64,000 bases of DNA from Campylobacterales bacterium (GCA_026390115.1 JAPLGO010000012.1:186001-250000); one strand, 5' to 3'; shown: positions 18,939 through 28,830, numbered from the stretch's first letter. The notes: generated by a model not told the origin, from the letters alone. Program-made: numbers and translations.

Positions 18939-20345
18939 ATGAAAATTGCTCCCCTTCCTCACAATGAACAAGAACGACTAGCTGAGCTTAGAAAATATGG
19001 TATTTTAGATACGGAACCTGAGGCGATATTTGAGAGTATGGTTCAATTGGCGGCCTATATCTGCAAAACTCCTATCTCTGCAATCAGTCTGATTGATGAG
19101 AATCGACAGTGGTTCAAAGCAATCGTCGGTATCGATGCCACGGAGACACCTCGGGATGTTGCGTTCTGCGCCCATGCAATTTTGCAGGATGAGCCTATGG
19201 TTATTCCGGATGCACTGCTGGATGAACGCTTTCATGACAATCCTTTGGTTGCAGGCGGTCCTGAAATTCGTTTTTATGCAGGCGTCCCATTGGTTACTCC
19301 AAGTGGCTTGCATCTGGGAACACTCTGCGTCATCGATGTTGAACCAAGAGAGTTGCCTCAAGAGCAGATAGAAGCTGTAAAAACACTTGCGAATAGCGTT
19401 ATGGCGCATCTTGATTTGAGGCTTTCGCATAAAGAAATACGCAAATATGTGGAAGATTTACAACTCTCTGTTACGATTTTTGATACGGCGAGCGAAAGTA
19501 TTGTTGTCACGGACGCAAATAATCGCTTTATTACAGTGAACCCTGCTTTTACTGCAACAACCGGTTATTCCCTTCAAGAAGTCATAGGAAAAACACCTAG
19601 CATACTTAGTTCCGGTAAACAGAGCAAAGAGTTTTATGAGAAGATGTGGAGTGATCTCAACACTTTAGGTTCTTGGGACGGAGAGCTGTGGAACAGGCGC
19701 AAGAATGGTGAGGAGTACGCCGAGTGGCTCTCCATTAAAGTGGTCTTGAACGAAGATGGCTCAAAGCGTATGTATCTCGCTATTTTTTCCGATATCACCG
19801 AGCGAAAGCAGGCAGACGAAATTATCTGGAAGCAAGCTAATTACGATTTGCTGACAAAGCTGCCAAACAGAGGGCTCTATAGTGACAGGATGGAGCATGA
19901 GATGAAAATGGCACATCGCAATGGCAGTTCGCTTGCACTTCTTTTTATAGACTTAGATTATTTTAAGCAGGTCAACGACACTCTGGGGCATGATGTTGGA
20001 GATCTGTTGCTTGTAAGGGCAAGTGAGCGTATCAGCAAATCGGTTCGTGAATCGGACACAGTGGCTCGAATGGGCGGAGATGAGTTTACGGCTATTCTTC
20101 CGCAGATTGACTCAATAGAAAACGCTTGCAAAATAGCTGAAACCATGGTAAAAAAACTTGCACAGCCATTCGATTTGAATGGGCACATTGTGACAATCTC
20201 GGCGAGTATCGGATTGGCGATATACCCAAATGATGCCCAAGATAGCAAGGAGTTATTACAAAAAGCTGATAAAGCCATGTATGAGGCAAAGAGACATGGA
20301 CGAAATCGTTTCTGTACATATCAACAACTGGATGAGTGCATATAG
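18939..20345 (+). CDS. GAF-PAS-GGDEF diguanylate cyclase
   Basis: A cytoplasmic protein of 468 aa. The GAF domain (about 20-165; QWFKAIVGIDATETPRDVAFCAHAI is typical of the ECF/phytochrome-like GAF that precedes GGDEF proteins) is followed by PAS/PAC (about 175-295) and GGDEF with intact ARMGGDEF and an I-site (RESD five residues ahead). It should make cyclic di-GMP in response to a small molecule or redox state. No transmembrane segment is present. It is monocistronic; the aminopeptidase gene follows after 65 bp. Confidence 0.92.
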   Translation: MKIAPLPHNEQERLAELRKYGILDTEPEAIFESMVQLAAYICKTPISAISLIDENRQWFKAIVGIDATETPRDVAFCAHAILQDEPMVIPDALLDERFHDNPLVAGGPEIRFYAGVPLVTPSGLHLGTLCVIDVEPRELPQEQIEAVKTLANSVMAHLDLRLSHKEIRKYVEDLQLSVTIFDTASESIVVTDANNRFITVNPAFTATTGYSLQEVIGKTPSILSSGKQSKEFYEKMWSDLNTLGSWDGELWNRRKNGEEYAEWLSIKVVLNEDGSKRMYLAIFSDITERKQADEIIWKQANYDLLTKLPNRGLYSDRMEHEMKMAHRNGSSLALLFIDLDYFKQVNDTLGHDVGDLLLVRASERISKSVRESDTVARMGGDEFTAILPQIDSIENACKIAETMVKKLAQPFDLNGHIVTISASIGLAIYPNDAQDSKELLQKADKAMYEAKRHGRNRFCTYQQLDECI

Positions 20346-20410
20346 AGCCTTTTATTTTTGAAATCACTGAAAATTTGAAATATTGATAAACTTTACAAAA
20401 GAGGACAAAC

Positions 20411-21673
20411 ATGATAAAACAAGATTTTAACGATGGACTTCTAGGCTTTTTGGATTCTTCACCGACACCCTTTCATGCGACGCAGAATATGGCTGGGATG
20501 TTTGCAAATGCAGGATTTACTCAGCTCTTTGAAGTGCAGAGGTGGGATTTGCAAGAGGGTGGGAAGTATTTTGTGACTCGTAACGACTCCTCTATTATAG
20601 CTTTTACCTATCCGCGTATTAACAAAAATTATGTGATGGTCGGTGCGCATACCGACTCTCCAAACCTCAAGCTTAAACCTAATCCGATTTTAAAGAATGA
20701 CGGGGTTGTCAAATTTGCTGTTGAGCCTTATGGCGGGATTTTGTTTAATCCTTGGTTTGATAGAGATTTGAGTCTTGCAGGACGGGTTTCGTACCTTGAT
20801 TCTAATAACATGATAAAAGATGCTTTGATAGATGTTAAAAAAGCGATTGCTATTATTCCCTCACTCGCGATTCATTTGGACAGAGAAGTGAATGAAAAAA
20901 AAAGTGTGAATGCGCAGACGGACATCTCTCCTGTTTTGGCATCTGGAGATAGTTTTAACTTCGATAAATTTTTAAAAGACGAACTCGCGGCATGTGGAGT
21001 TAAAGATATTGTTGAGCTCTACGCAAATGAGCTTAGTCTGTACGATACGCAAAAAGCCTCTTATGTCGGAATTGAGAATGATTTTATTGCGAGTGCCAGA
21101 CTCGACAATCTTCTGAGTTGTTATGTCGGCATGTTGAGCATATGCAGCGTGAGCGATGATACGCCTATGCTTTTTATTGCAAGCGACCATGAAGAGGTGG
21201 GAAGTGATTCTGCTTCCGGCGCAGGCGGGTCGTTTTTGGAGAGTACACTCAAACGGATGTTTGGCGACTTTGAAGAGCTTACTCAGATGCTCCGTTCCTC
21301 TCTCTTTATCAGTGCGGATAATGCGCATTCTATCCATCCAAACTATCCAAGCAAACATGATGCAAACCATGCTCCGCAGATAAACAGGGGCGTTGTGATA
21401 AAAGTAAATTCAAATCAGCGTTATGCCTCAAACTCAAAAACTATTTCTAGATTTATGAATGTAGCTTCCGGTCTAAATGAACCGACACAAAATTATGTAA
21501 CAAGAAGCGATATGGGCTGCGGTTCGACAATCGGTCCGATAGTCGCTGCAAAACTGGGGATTGATACTATCGATGTCGGGCTTCCGACTCTAGCCATGCA
21601 CTCGGTGCGGGAGCTTTGCGGGAGCGATGACGCATACAGTTTATATAAAATAGTAGTGGAGATGGGAGTTTAG
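20411..21673 (+). CDS. M18-family aspartyl-type aminopeptidase
   Basis: A zinc metallo-aminopeptidase of the M18 family (yeast Ape1/ApeB type), acting in the cytoplasm on peptides with acidic N-terminal residues. Metal-ligand segments VGAHTDSPNLKLKP and ASDHEEVGSDSASGAGG are intact, and LAMHSVRELCG carries the last ligand. The 420-aa length is standard. The N-terminal SSPTPFHAT is also characteristic. GAGGA precedes the start. There is no link to neighbours beyond strand. Confidence 0.93.
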   Translation: MIKQDFNDGLLGFLDSSPTPFHATQNMAGMFANAGFTQLFEVQRWDLQEGGKYFVTRNDSSIIAFTYPRINKNYVMVGAHTDSPNLKLKPNPILKNDGVVKFAVEPYGGILFNPWFDRDLSLAGRVSYLDSNNMIKDALIDVKKAIAIIPSLAIHLDREVNEKKSVNAQTDISPVLASGDSFNFDKFLKDELAACGVKDIVELYANELSLYDTQKASYVGIENDFIASARLDNLLSCYVGMLSICSVSDDTPMLFIASDHEEVGSDSASGAGGSFLESTLKRMFGDFEELTQMLRSSLFISADNAHSIHPNYPSKHDANHAPQINRGVVIKVNSNQRYASNSKTISRFMNVASGLNEPTQNYVTRSDMGCGSTIGPIVAAKLGIDTIDVGLPTLAMHSVRELCGSDDAYSLYKIVVEMGV

Positions 21674-21789
21674 GCTCATAGGGGTTGAAGTAAGCAAATA
21701 TTTTAAAAAGTTGTTTTTTAATAATTAACATGTAATAATCGTGGCAGTTTGTGTTTTTGAAAAAGTTACTTTATTAAGGGGAATGCACT

Positions 21790-23850
21790 ATGCAAAAATT
21801 AATAGATCCTCAAGAGATTGAAAAACATCTTCAAGAAGAGTTATTTGATTATTTCAGTAACGGAAGCTTGATTGTTGATAGCGATTTTAATATAGTCTAT
21901 AGAAAAGGGACTGTTCCTTATCTTAATTTTTCAGACGGGGTGATGACTCTTAATCTTTTTGATAATCTAGATAAAAATATGCAATCCCAAATGAGAGCTC
22001 TTGTAAAGCGTGTATTGGACTCTAACATGAGAGAGGTTAGCAAATTTATTCAGCTGGAGCCAAAAGATGAGGAGAAGTTTGTAAAAATAACCGCACAACC
22101 TTTTTCTCTTGCTTCACACAACTTGATGATACTAATAAATTTTCAGGAGATAGAGGCTAAAGAGCTCTTTTTTGGTGGAGCTGCTATTACGCAGGCAAAA
22201 GAAGAGATAAAAAATATTTCCGATGCATTGGCACTTTCAAAACAGAAGAAGGCACTGATGAAAGAGGAGTTGCAGGAGTCAAACGAGAAGCTTCAAACAA
22301 CGGTGGAAGAGCTTAGAACTTCCAATGAGGAGTTGCGTTCAATAAATGAGGAGCTACTGGCATCTTTAGATTCTAACGCAGAACTTCAAACAAAATATGA
22401 GCAGACTTTTAAGACAGCACAGATAGGAATTGCCCATGTCACCCTTGACGGCACTTTTATGGATGTAAATGCGTATCTTTGCGACTTGGTTGGATATAGC
22501 AAAGAGGAGCTGTTAAAACTTAGATTTCAAGATATTACATATGCTGAGGATTTGACTTTAGATTTAGAATATGTCAAGAAGCTTCTGGATAATAAACTCA
22601 ATACATACCACATGGAAAAAAGATATATTCGTAAAAACGGTGCTATAGTCTGGATTCATCTCTCTGTTGTTTTATTACGGGATACTCTTAATAAACCGTT
22701 TTACTTTATCTCAATTATTCAAGATATTTCTCAAATAAAGATGCTGATTTTAGAACTTGAATCGAAGAAGAATGAGTTTGAAAATGTTATCCGTTTTGCA
22801 CCCAATCCGATTATGCTCTATGATGAGGATGAAAAAATATTGATGGTAAACAAAACATTTGAGGAACTCACCGGATATACGCTCGAAGAGTTGCCGAGTG
22901 TTGAGATATGGAACCAAAAATCACTGGGGGGCAAAAATATAACGAACACTTTAGATATAGAAGAATTTTTTAAAAAGAGTGTCAGAGAAGATATGGGCAT
23001 AAAAAAAGTTACAACCAAAAGCGGTAAAGAACTCACATGGGTCTGTTCTTTATCGCCTCTTGGAAGTGTCCAAAACGCAAAAAGAATTTTAATAGCTTCG
23101 GCTATGGATATTACAGAGATTCAGGAAAAAGAGGAGCTGATGCTTGCTCAATCCCGTCAAGCCGCCATGGGAGATATGATTGGCATGATAGCTCACCAAT
23201 GGCGTCAGCCTCTGAGTGTAATCTCTATGGTAGGAAACAATCTTCGAGTAACTCTCGATCTTGACGGAAAGATCTCCTCCGAAGAGATATACCAACTCGC
23301 AGATTTGTTAAATGAGCAGACGCAGTACCTCAGTCATACTATTGATGATTTCAGGACATTTTTTAAACCCGAAAAGTCAAAAGAAAAAGTTGTTTTATGT
23401 AAAGTTTATGAGAAGTTAGAGAGTATGGTTCGTAAACTGCTAGAGAACAATCAGATAACCCTCAATTTTAGCGGTGATTGTAATATGGAGTTTTATACGT
23501 ACAAAAATGAGCTGGTTCAAGTTTTATTAAATCTGCTAAATAATGCCAAAGATGTCATGAAAGAGCGAAATATTAAAGATGCAAAAGTTGATATTGCGAC
23601 CTCTTTTACAGATGATTTACTAACAATCAATATCAGTGATAACGGCGGTGGAATAGATAAATCTGTTATGGGCAAGCTGGGCGAACCTTATGTTACGACA
23701 AAAAATGAAAACGGCACAGGCTTAGGGATTTACATGTCTCTTATGATTTTGAAAAAACATTTTGATGGTACTATGCGATGGAAGAACATTGATGACGGAT
23801 GCTGCTTTACAATTACACTGCCACGTAAAAAGAGCGAAGGCGCGGTATGA
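21790..23850 (+). CDS. PAS-containing sensor histidine kinase
   Basis: A cytoplasmic kinase of 686 aa. The N-terminal region (about 1-125) is PAS-like. A long coiled coil (about 140-205) contains the EELRTSNEEL pattern that CheB/CheR-PAS proteins share. Two PAS/PAC domains follow (about 210-325 and 335-445), then a HisKA-like H box (AHQWRQPLS, phospho-acceptor His) and an HATPase domain with DNGGGI and GTGLGIYMS. The HQWRQPL type of H box is frequent in Campylobacterota kinases. It is followed after 13 bp by an FlgS-like kinase. No response regulator is adjacent, so the partner is unknown. Confidence 0.9.
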   Translation: MQKLIDPQEIEKHLQEELFDYFSNGSLIVDSDFNIVYRKGTVPYLNFSDGVMTLNLFDNLDKNMQSQMRALVKRVLDSNMREVSKFIQLEPKDEEKFVKITAQPFSLASHNLMILINFQEIEAKELFFGGAAITQAKEEIKNISDALALSKQKKALMKEELQESNEKLQTTVEELRTSNEELRSINEELLASLDSNAELQTKYEQTFKTAQIGIAHVTLDGTFMDVNAYLCDLVGYSKEELLKLRFQDITYAEDLTLDLEYVKKLLDNKLNTYHMEKRYIRKNGAIVWIHLSVVLLRDTLNKPFYFISIIQDISQIKMLILELESKKNEFENVIRFAPNPIMLYDEDEKILMVNKTFEELTGYTLEELPSVEIWNQKSLGGKNITNTLDIEEFFKKSVREDMGIKKVTTKSGKELTWVCSLSPLGSVQNAKRILIASAMDITEIQEKEELMLAQSRQAAMGDMIGMIAHQWRQPLSVISMVGNNLRVTLDLDGKISSEEIYQLADLLNEQTQYLSHTIDDFRTFFKPEKSKEKVVLCKVYEKLESMVRKLLENNQITLNFSGDCNMEFYTYKNELVQVLLNLLNNAKDVMKERNIKDAKVDIATSFTDDLLTINISDNGGGIDKSVMGKLGEPYVTTKNENGTGLGIYMSLMILKKHFDGTMRWKNIDDGCCFTITLPRKKSEGAV

Positions 23851-23863
23851 GGAAAGGATTTAG

Positions 23864-24847
23864 ATGTCAAAAATAACGGCAGAAGAGTTAAATTTATTAA
23901 TTGAACAAACCTATAAAGTAGAAAGGGAGTTTACAGATTTAAAAGAGTCTTATGCACATTTGCAAAATACCATTGAACAAGTGGTTGAATTTTTGCCAAA
24001 TGCCGTATGGATATTAAATGAAGATGGAAGTGTATTTTTGCAAAATTCACAGGCTAACTCGCTTTCTGAACTTTTAGAGCTGTTGAAATCCAAAAATGAT
24101 GATTATGAGGTGAACTTTGATAAACGCTCCTTTCTTATCAAAAGTTCAACCTATCAAGATAAATATATGATTAGCGCAACAGATATAACAGAACAAAAAA
24201 GAAAAGAAAACCTCGCAACCATGGGTCAGATGGCGGCACATCTCTCTCATGAGATACGAAACCCGATTGGCTCAATTTCGCTGCTGAGCTCAACTCTTAT
24301 GAAGAGGGTCATTCCGGAGAATATCCCCATCGTTGAAGAGATACAAAAGTCGGTTTTTCGTATAGATAGAATCATTAAATCCTCATTGATGTTCGCCAAG
24401 GGGATTGAGGCAAATATCGCTCCTTTTATGTGGAGCGATCTAAAAGAGTCAATAAATACGGCTATTGAGTATTACGCTTATTCTAAAGATATCTCTTTTA
24501 TATTCCCGGAGCAAAAGTTTATACTCAATGCCGACAGAGACCTGCTGGAAATGCTTTTTTCTAACTTTATAATCAATGCAATTGATGCCATAGAACTTGA
24601 TGAGAATGAAGATGGAGTTGTTGAGGTAGTCCATAAATCGGATGAGATGCACCATTGGTTTTATATTTATGACAGTGGTGTTGCTATTGAAGATAAAAAA
24701 GAATTGTTTGAAGCCTTTAAAAGTACAAAAGTAAAAGGAAACGGCTTAGGGCTTGTTCTCTCCCGTCAGATAGCAGAAGCACATGGCGGTTCTGTACGAT
24801 TGATTGATGGAGACAAAAAAGGCTTTGAGATAAAGATAGCTCTCTGA
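23864..24847 (+). CDS. flgS: FlgS-like flagellar sensor histidine kinase
   Basis: A 327-aa soluble kinase: N-terminal coiled coil and small PAS-like domain (about 1-115), H box LSHEIRNPIGSISLLS, and an HATPase domain ending GNGLGLVLSRQIAEAHGG. In Campylobacter and Helicobacter FlgS senses the flagellar export apparatus and phosphorylates FlgR to switch on sigma-54 flagellar genes. Length, lack of membrane segments and H-box context match FlgS as I recall it. It probably shares an operon with the preceding PAS kinase. FlgR is not in the window. An orphan kinase of similar build is the alternative. Confidence 0.72.
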   Translation: MSKITAEELNLLIEQTYKVEREFTDLKESYAHLQNTIEQVVEFLPNAVWILNEDGSVFLQNSQANSLSELLELLKSKNDDYEVNFDKRSFLIKSSTYQDKYMISATDITEQKRKENLATMGQMAAHLSHEIRNPIGSISLLSSTLMKRVIPENIPIVEEIQKSVFRIDRIIKSSLMFAKGIEANIAPFMWSDLKESINTAIEYYAYSKDISFIFPEQKFILNADRDLLEMLFSNFIINAIDAIELDENEDGVVEVVHKSDEMHHWFYIYDSGVAIEDKKELFEAFKSTKVKGNGLGLVLSRQIAEAHGGSVRLIDGDKKGFEIKIAL

Positions 24848-24901
24848 AAGAGCGAATGGTATATTAATTGCTATTTTGTTTGAATAAATTTGGAGCTGCA
24901 C

Positions 24902-25222
24902 ATGTATGAAACGCAAGAAAACATCAAAAAACTTATAGATAGTATAAAGATAGATAAATTCCATGTCAGCTGCTATTTTAAGTGCAGTGTCACAAATAAA
25001 ACCGTAGTCTCAACGGTTCCTTTTGAACCATATAGCGGTAAAATAGAGTTTACATGGCAGGAAATATTACTGCATCCAATCAACTCATATAACAGATATT
25101 ATCACACTCCTATAACAATTTATGGCGATGGTTGTGATGAAACAATAATATTAAAAGCATTTGAAAAAGTTAAAAACTACTTTGTATGGAACAATGATTT
25201 GAATCGCTATGTGCACAAATAA
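24902..25222 (+). CDS. Unknown 106-aa protein
   Basis: The start at ATG 24902 is supported by GGAG six bases upstream; an in-frame TTG at 24890 lacks one. It is a soluble, mixed alpha/beta protein with two Cys (CYFKCSV) and several aromatic residues. No known motif is recognised and there is no signal peptide. It lies between flgS and another small unknown gene with a 13-bp gap, suggesting one transcript. Confidence 0.7.
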   Translation: MYETQENIKKLIDSIKIDKFHVSCYFKCSVTNKTVVSTVPFEPYSGKIEFTWQEILLHPINSYNRYYHTPITIYGDGCDETIILKAFEKVKNYFVWNNDLNRYVHK

Positions 25223-25235
25223 AGGATAAGTGAAA

Positions 25236-25520
25236 GTGAAAAAAGAGTTAGTAGAAGTCCCAAGAACAACACTGAAATTTTATAAATATGAAATGGACGG
25301 TTTGCTCTTTTATGAGTTTGATGCAACAGAGTGCAGTCCGCCCGAGCCGATGGTAAATGCAATCAACGGGTTAAGAATGTTAAAAAATGAGAATGAGAGA
25401 CTGGCGGTTACTTTTTTTCATGAACCGACACCGCTTTTTGAAAAAACGGCTAAAAGTTTTATCCATGAAATAGAAGAGTTAGAGAGCGGAGATGTGAGAG
25501 TGATTTTTAGAAAAATCTAA
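25236..25520 (+). CDS. Unknown 94-aa protein
   Basis: GTG at 25236 lies nine bases after AAAGGA; a GTG at 25230 is only three bases from it and is less likely. The protein is soluble, with a conserved-looking segment FDATECSPPEPMVNAINGL and an acidic C-terminus. The family is not recognised. It follows the 106-aa gene closely and is probably co-transcribed with it downstream of flgS. Confidence 0.7.
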   Translation: MKKELVEVPRTTLKFYKYEMDGLLFYEFDATECSPPEPMVNAINGLRMLKNENERLAVTFFHEPTPLFEKTAKSFIHEIEELESGDVRVIFRKI

Positions 25521-25583
25521 TCTACTCCCCCTTTCCAATACAGAGAGTTGAAAATCATTCTGATGTAATCTTCTTTTTACCGC

Positions 25584-25589
25584 TATAAT
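25584..25589 (+). promoter_or_regulatory. -10 element for the OpgB-like gene
   Basis: TATAAT preceded by a T-rich block (TTCTTTTTACCGC) lies 45 bp before the start at 25634. Confidence 0.5.
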
Positions 25590-25633
25590 TCCGTTTACAT
25601 AAATATTAATGTATTTTTTCGGAGTTTTTTTAT

Positions 25634-27964
25634 ATGAATATGCTTTTATTATCCTTTTTATTTTTTATTTTTGCAATTTTTACTATGAAGTACAAAGAGA
25701 AAAATAAAAAGAGAATTTTCTTTGATGCCTCTCTCTTTTTTATTTTTGGTCTGCTCAGTATTGTTTATTTTGTAGCTAGCTACTTTACCGGTCATGGGAT
25801 TAACGATACCATCATTGCTACGCTTAATTTAGGTTTGACAGATGCTGGATTTGGCGAGTATGCTCTGCTTATATTGGCTGCTTTAGCCTCTTTTGTAGTT
25901 CTGTTTGTAACTGCCTTTTTTTACTACAATCATCTTCATAGTGTTGTCATGGCGAAGCCGCAGAGATTAAAGGCATTCATTCACAATGGCTTTTTGATTT
26001 TGGCTTTTGCGGCACATCCAACACTTCTTGATTTAAAGAATCTTTATCAAACCATGACACTTGAGCAGGCGAATGATTTTTATGAGTATTACAAAAAACC
26101 GCAAAATTTAGCCCTAGGAACAAGTTCCAAAAATATAATCTATATCTATGCAGAAAGTTTAGAGAGAACCTATTTTGACAGTGCGCTTTTTCCAAATCTT
26201 ATGCCTAACCTGAATGAACTTATAAAAGAGGAACATGGGGTTGAGTTTACAAACATTGTTCAAACATCAGGCTCAAACTACACCATAGCAGGCACAACCT
26301 CTACACAGTGCGGAATTCCACTTTATACAACTTCAGACGGAAACTCTATGGATGGAGTAGGAGAAGATAAATTTTACCCGAAGGCTGTCTGCTTAGGTGA
26401 TATTTTAAAAAAAGAGAATTACTTCTTGAGTATGATGCAGGGAAGCAGCATTAAATTTTCCGGAATCGGTAAATTTTATAAAACACATGGGTTTGACACT
26501 GCTGCCGGCAAAGAGGAGTTGCAAAGTAAACTTCAAGATAAGAAATATCTTAATGGCTGGGGCTTATATGATGATTCGCTTATTGATCTTGCATATAGTG
26601 AGTTTGAATCGCTCTCTTCAACAAAAGAGAAGTTTGCTCTCTTTCTTCATACCATAGATACGCATCATCCAAACGGGCAGCTATCCAAAGCCTGTTCAAA
26701 AGATTTGTACATGGATGGATCAAATGATATTTTAAACACCGTGAAATGTTCAGATACACTGTTGTCTCAATTTATAAAAAAGGTTAAAAGCTCCAAATAT
26801 GGAAATAATACGGTTATTGTAATTACTTCTGACCACTTGGCTATGAGAAATACAGCTAGCAAACAGCTGGAAAAATCACAGAAGAATAGAAGAAATCTTT
26901 TTGTAGTTTTTGACGCAAACAGCAGTGAATATCAATCTATAGACAAAGTAGGAACTCCATTTGATGTAGCATCTACCGTTTTGTCGTTTCTCGGTATAAA
27001 AACAGATTTGGGATTAGGTAGAAACCTAAGAGAAAACAGCTCTATTTATTCTCTTTTTGAGGATTTCGATAAAAGATTAAATCAGTGGAGGAATGACATT
27101 TTAAGCTTTTGGGAATTTCCGAAAATGGCAGATACTCTCAATATAAATCTTAAAAAGATGACGATTACCCTTGGAGAAAATAGTTATAAATTCCCTATTC
27201 TGTTTAGAATTTTAGAAAACAATGTAGAGCCCTATTTTGAAGCTACCTACTCTTGGAAGTTATATGAGCAGATAGAAGCGTTTAACCAAAATGATAAGTA
27301 CCTGTGGGTGGATGAGTGTAATCTGATGAATTATGTTTATGATACGAATATATCTCATAAATATTGTGTAACAGAGGGTGTCGTCGGTGTCGGTTATAGA
27401 GTCAAAGGCGTAGACAAAATCAAAGAGTACAAGATAGACGATTTTAACGATACTGCAAGCCAAAACAGTATCACACTAGCAACTATTATAAGTCATATTG
27501 ACATGTTGAAAAATAATGGATTGAAATATAGTGCAAAATTAGAAGATGGAATGATGTTTAAAAAGAGTGGCTATCCGAGCTTTTTGGATAATATTGAGGG
27601 TGTCTCCTACCCTGATAAGCTTGGAAGATGGACAGATGCAGAGATGAATCCCAGTGCAATATTTACATTTGTTAAGCCTCTGCCTATAAAGTTTAAATTG
27701 GAACTCGTTTGTGGAGCGTACGGCGAAAATGTAGGGGCTGTGGTAAAAGTTAAAGTAGGCAATCAACAAAAAGAGTTCATACCAAATCACAAAAGCCCTA
27801 GAAAATATACACTCTCTTTTGACAATATTGACAGCGTTGCCAACCCAAATACAATCGAGATAGTTCCGCCGAAACCCTTTATTCTTGCAGAGGAGTCAGC
27901 AGCAAGCGATGAGAGACAGCTCGGATTGCATCTTGTGAGTTTAAAAGTAGTCAAAGAGCAGTGA
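25634..27964 (+). CDS. OpgB-like phosphoglycerol/phosphoethanolamine transferase (sulfatase fold)
   Basis: Four N-terminal transmembrane segments (about residues 3-20, 30-52, 73-98, 112-128) anchor a periplasmic alkaline-phosphatase-superfamily domain. Its motifs are IYAESLERTYFD (metal ligand Glu), a nucleophile Thr in SNYTIAGTTSTQCGIPL, LHTIDTHHPNG and ITSDHLAMRN. These match E. coli OpgB (MdoB), which moves phosphoglycerol from phosphatidylglycerol to periplasmic glucans, and the 776-aa length is close to OpgB. The C-terminal 280 residues include a beta-rich region. No opgG/H is nearby, so the acceptor could instead be a surface glycan. The gene ends one base from the converging gene at 27966. 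Confidence 0.8.
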   Translation: MNMLLLSFLFFIFAIFTMKYKEKNKKRIFFDASLFFIFGLLSIVYFVASYFTGHGINDTIIATLNLGLTDAGFGEYALLILAALASFVVLFVTAFFYYNHLHSVVMAKPQRLKAFIHNGFLILAFAAHPTLLDLKNLYQTMTLEQANDFYEYYKKPQNLALGTSSKNIIYIYAESLERTYFDSALFPNLMPNLNELIKEEHGVEFTNIVQTSGSNYTIAGTTSTQCGIPLYTTSDGNSMDGVGEDKFYPKAVCLGDILKKENYFLSMMQGSSIKFSGIGKFYKTHGFDTAAGKEELQSKLQDKKYLNGWGLYDDSLIDLAYSEFESLSSTKEKFALFLHTIDTHHPNGQLSKACSKDLYMDGSNDILNTVKCSDTLLSQFIKKVKSSKYGNNTVIVITSDHLAMRNTASKQLEKSQKNRRNLFVVFDANSSEYQSIDKVGTPFDVASTVLSFLGIKTDLGLGRNLRENSSIYSLFEDFDKRLNQWRNDILSFWEFPKMADTLNINLKKMTITLGENSYKFPILFRILENNVEPYFEATYSWKLYEQIEAFNQNDKYLWVDECNLMNYVYDTNISHKYCVTEGVVGVGYRVKGVDKIKEYKIDDFNDTASQNSITLATIISHIDMLKNNGLKYSAKLEDGMMFKKSGYPSFLDNIEGVSYPDKLGRWTDAEMNPSAIFTFVKPLPIKFKLELVCGAYGENVGAVVKVKVGNQQKEFIPNHKSPRKYTLSFDNIDSVANPNTIEIVPPKPFILAEESAASDERQLGLHLVSLKVVKEQ

Positions 27965-27965
27965 T

Positions 27966-28256
27966 TTACTTCCTTGTGTGCTCAGCAAAACTTTTTTTGA
28001 TGGCAAGCATTTCATATACAGAAATCTCTGGCTGAGCTTCGTTTATAAGCCGGTCAGTTTCCGTATTATTTCCTTTCATCTTTTCTATTTCCTCATATCC
28101 TTTGGGTTTTATTTCACTCATAGCAACATTTATAGCTCCTGCCCAGATGAGCATAATGGCTACCCAAACAACTTTTTTTGCACCGGCATAAACGCCTATA
28201 AAATGGAGGATAATACTAAGAATAGCTCCACTTATAAGAATAGTAGTAAGATTCAT
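27966..28256 (-). CDS. Small membrane protein, unknown (96 aa)
   Basis: Two predicted transmembrane helices (about residues 5-24 and 29-47) are followed by a charged cytoplasmic tail with MLAIKKSFAEH near the end. The ATG overlaps the stop of the preceding 57-aa gene (ATGA), so they are coupled. It is the last gene of the siroheme decarboxylase operon. The family is not recognised. The context suggests a role in nitrite reductase or heme d1 assembly, which is inference only. Confidence 0.72.
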   Translation of the reverse strand: MNLTTILISGAILSIILHFIGVYAGAKKVVWVAIMLIWAGAINVAMSEIKPKGYEEIEKMKGNNTETDRLINEAQPEISVYEMLAIKKSFAEHTRK

Positions 28257-28426
28257 AGGTTTATCTTTTCTCCTTCTGGCTTCATTTGGACACCCATCTC
28301 CTGTGACATTTTGTCTCCAAAACTTTTTACTGCGATTGTACTTATTAACATCAAAAACATAACTACTAAAAGGAATAATAAAGCCATTGAGTATCGTTTT
28401 AATATCTCAACTATAATCGCTTTCAT
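28253..28426 (-). CDS. Single-span membrane microprotein (57 aa)
   Basis: The frame from ATG 28426 encodes a basic N-terminus (MKAIIVEILKRYS), one strong transmembrane helix (about residues 14-33), and a short Met-rich, charged tail (SQEMGVQM). It begins directly after the stop of the 130-aa gene and ends overlapping the start of the 96-aa gene, so it is tightly embedded in the operon and probably real despite its size. The function is unknown; a one-helix subunit of a membrane complex would look like this. Confidence 0.72.
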   Translation of the reverse strand: MKAIIVEILKRYSMALLFLLVVMFLMLISTIAVKSFGDKMSQEMGVQMKPEGEKINL

Positions 28427-28819
28427 TTAAATTTTTACTTTTGGAATCTCTACAATATACTCAACGCATCTTGAGGTGTGAAAAGCTCTCTCATAGTTAT
28501 CTGATACAAAAAGATTTCCTTCAAGTCTCCATTCTAACTCTTTTGATATTAAAACTGATTGTGAAACAGTACGGTGCATCTTATTTTCACAGATAATAGT
28601 CCCTCCCTCGTTAAAAATCTCTTTTACCCCACTCATTCTAGCAGTTGTCGTAAAGTAATGCGCGCTAATCATAATAGAAAAAACTAATATAACACTGAGC
28701 ATACCTCTTTTGAAGGCAACTTTAGGCATAAAATCTCTTGTTGTAACAAAAGCGGTGACGCCTAAGATGAAAATTCCTATAACAACATATACAATCTCTA
28801 ATTCAAAAAAAAGTTCCAT
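28427..28819 (-). CDS. Unknown membrane protein with periplasmic Cys domain (130 aa)
   Basis: Two transmembrane helices (about residues 7-26 and 39-58) precede a periplasmic-sized domain with two Cys (IICENK and SRCVEY) that could form a disulfide, and conserved-looking residues WRLEGNLFVS. It lies 11 bp after the siroheme decarboxylase gene and abuts the next microprotein. The family is not recognised. Position in the operon suggests an accessory role in denitrification. Confidence 0.72.
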   Translation of the reverse strand: MELFFELEIVYVVIGIFILGVTAFVTTRDFMPKVAFKRGMLSVILVFSIMISAHYFTTTARMSGVKEIFNEGGTIICENKMHRTVSQSVLISKELEWRLEGNLFVSDNYERAFHTSRCVEYIVEIPKVKI

Positions 28820-28830
28820 TTTTTACCTTC

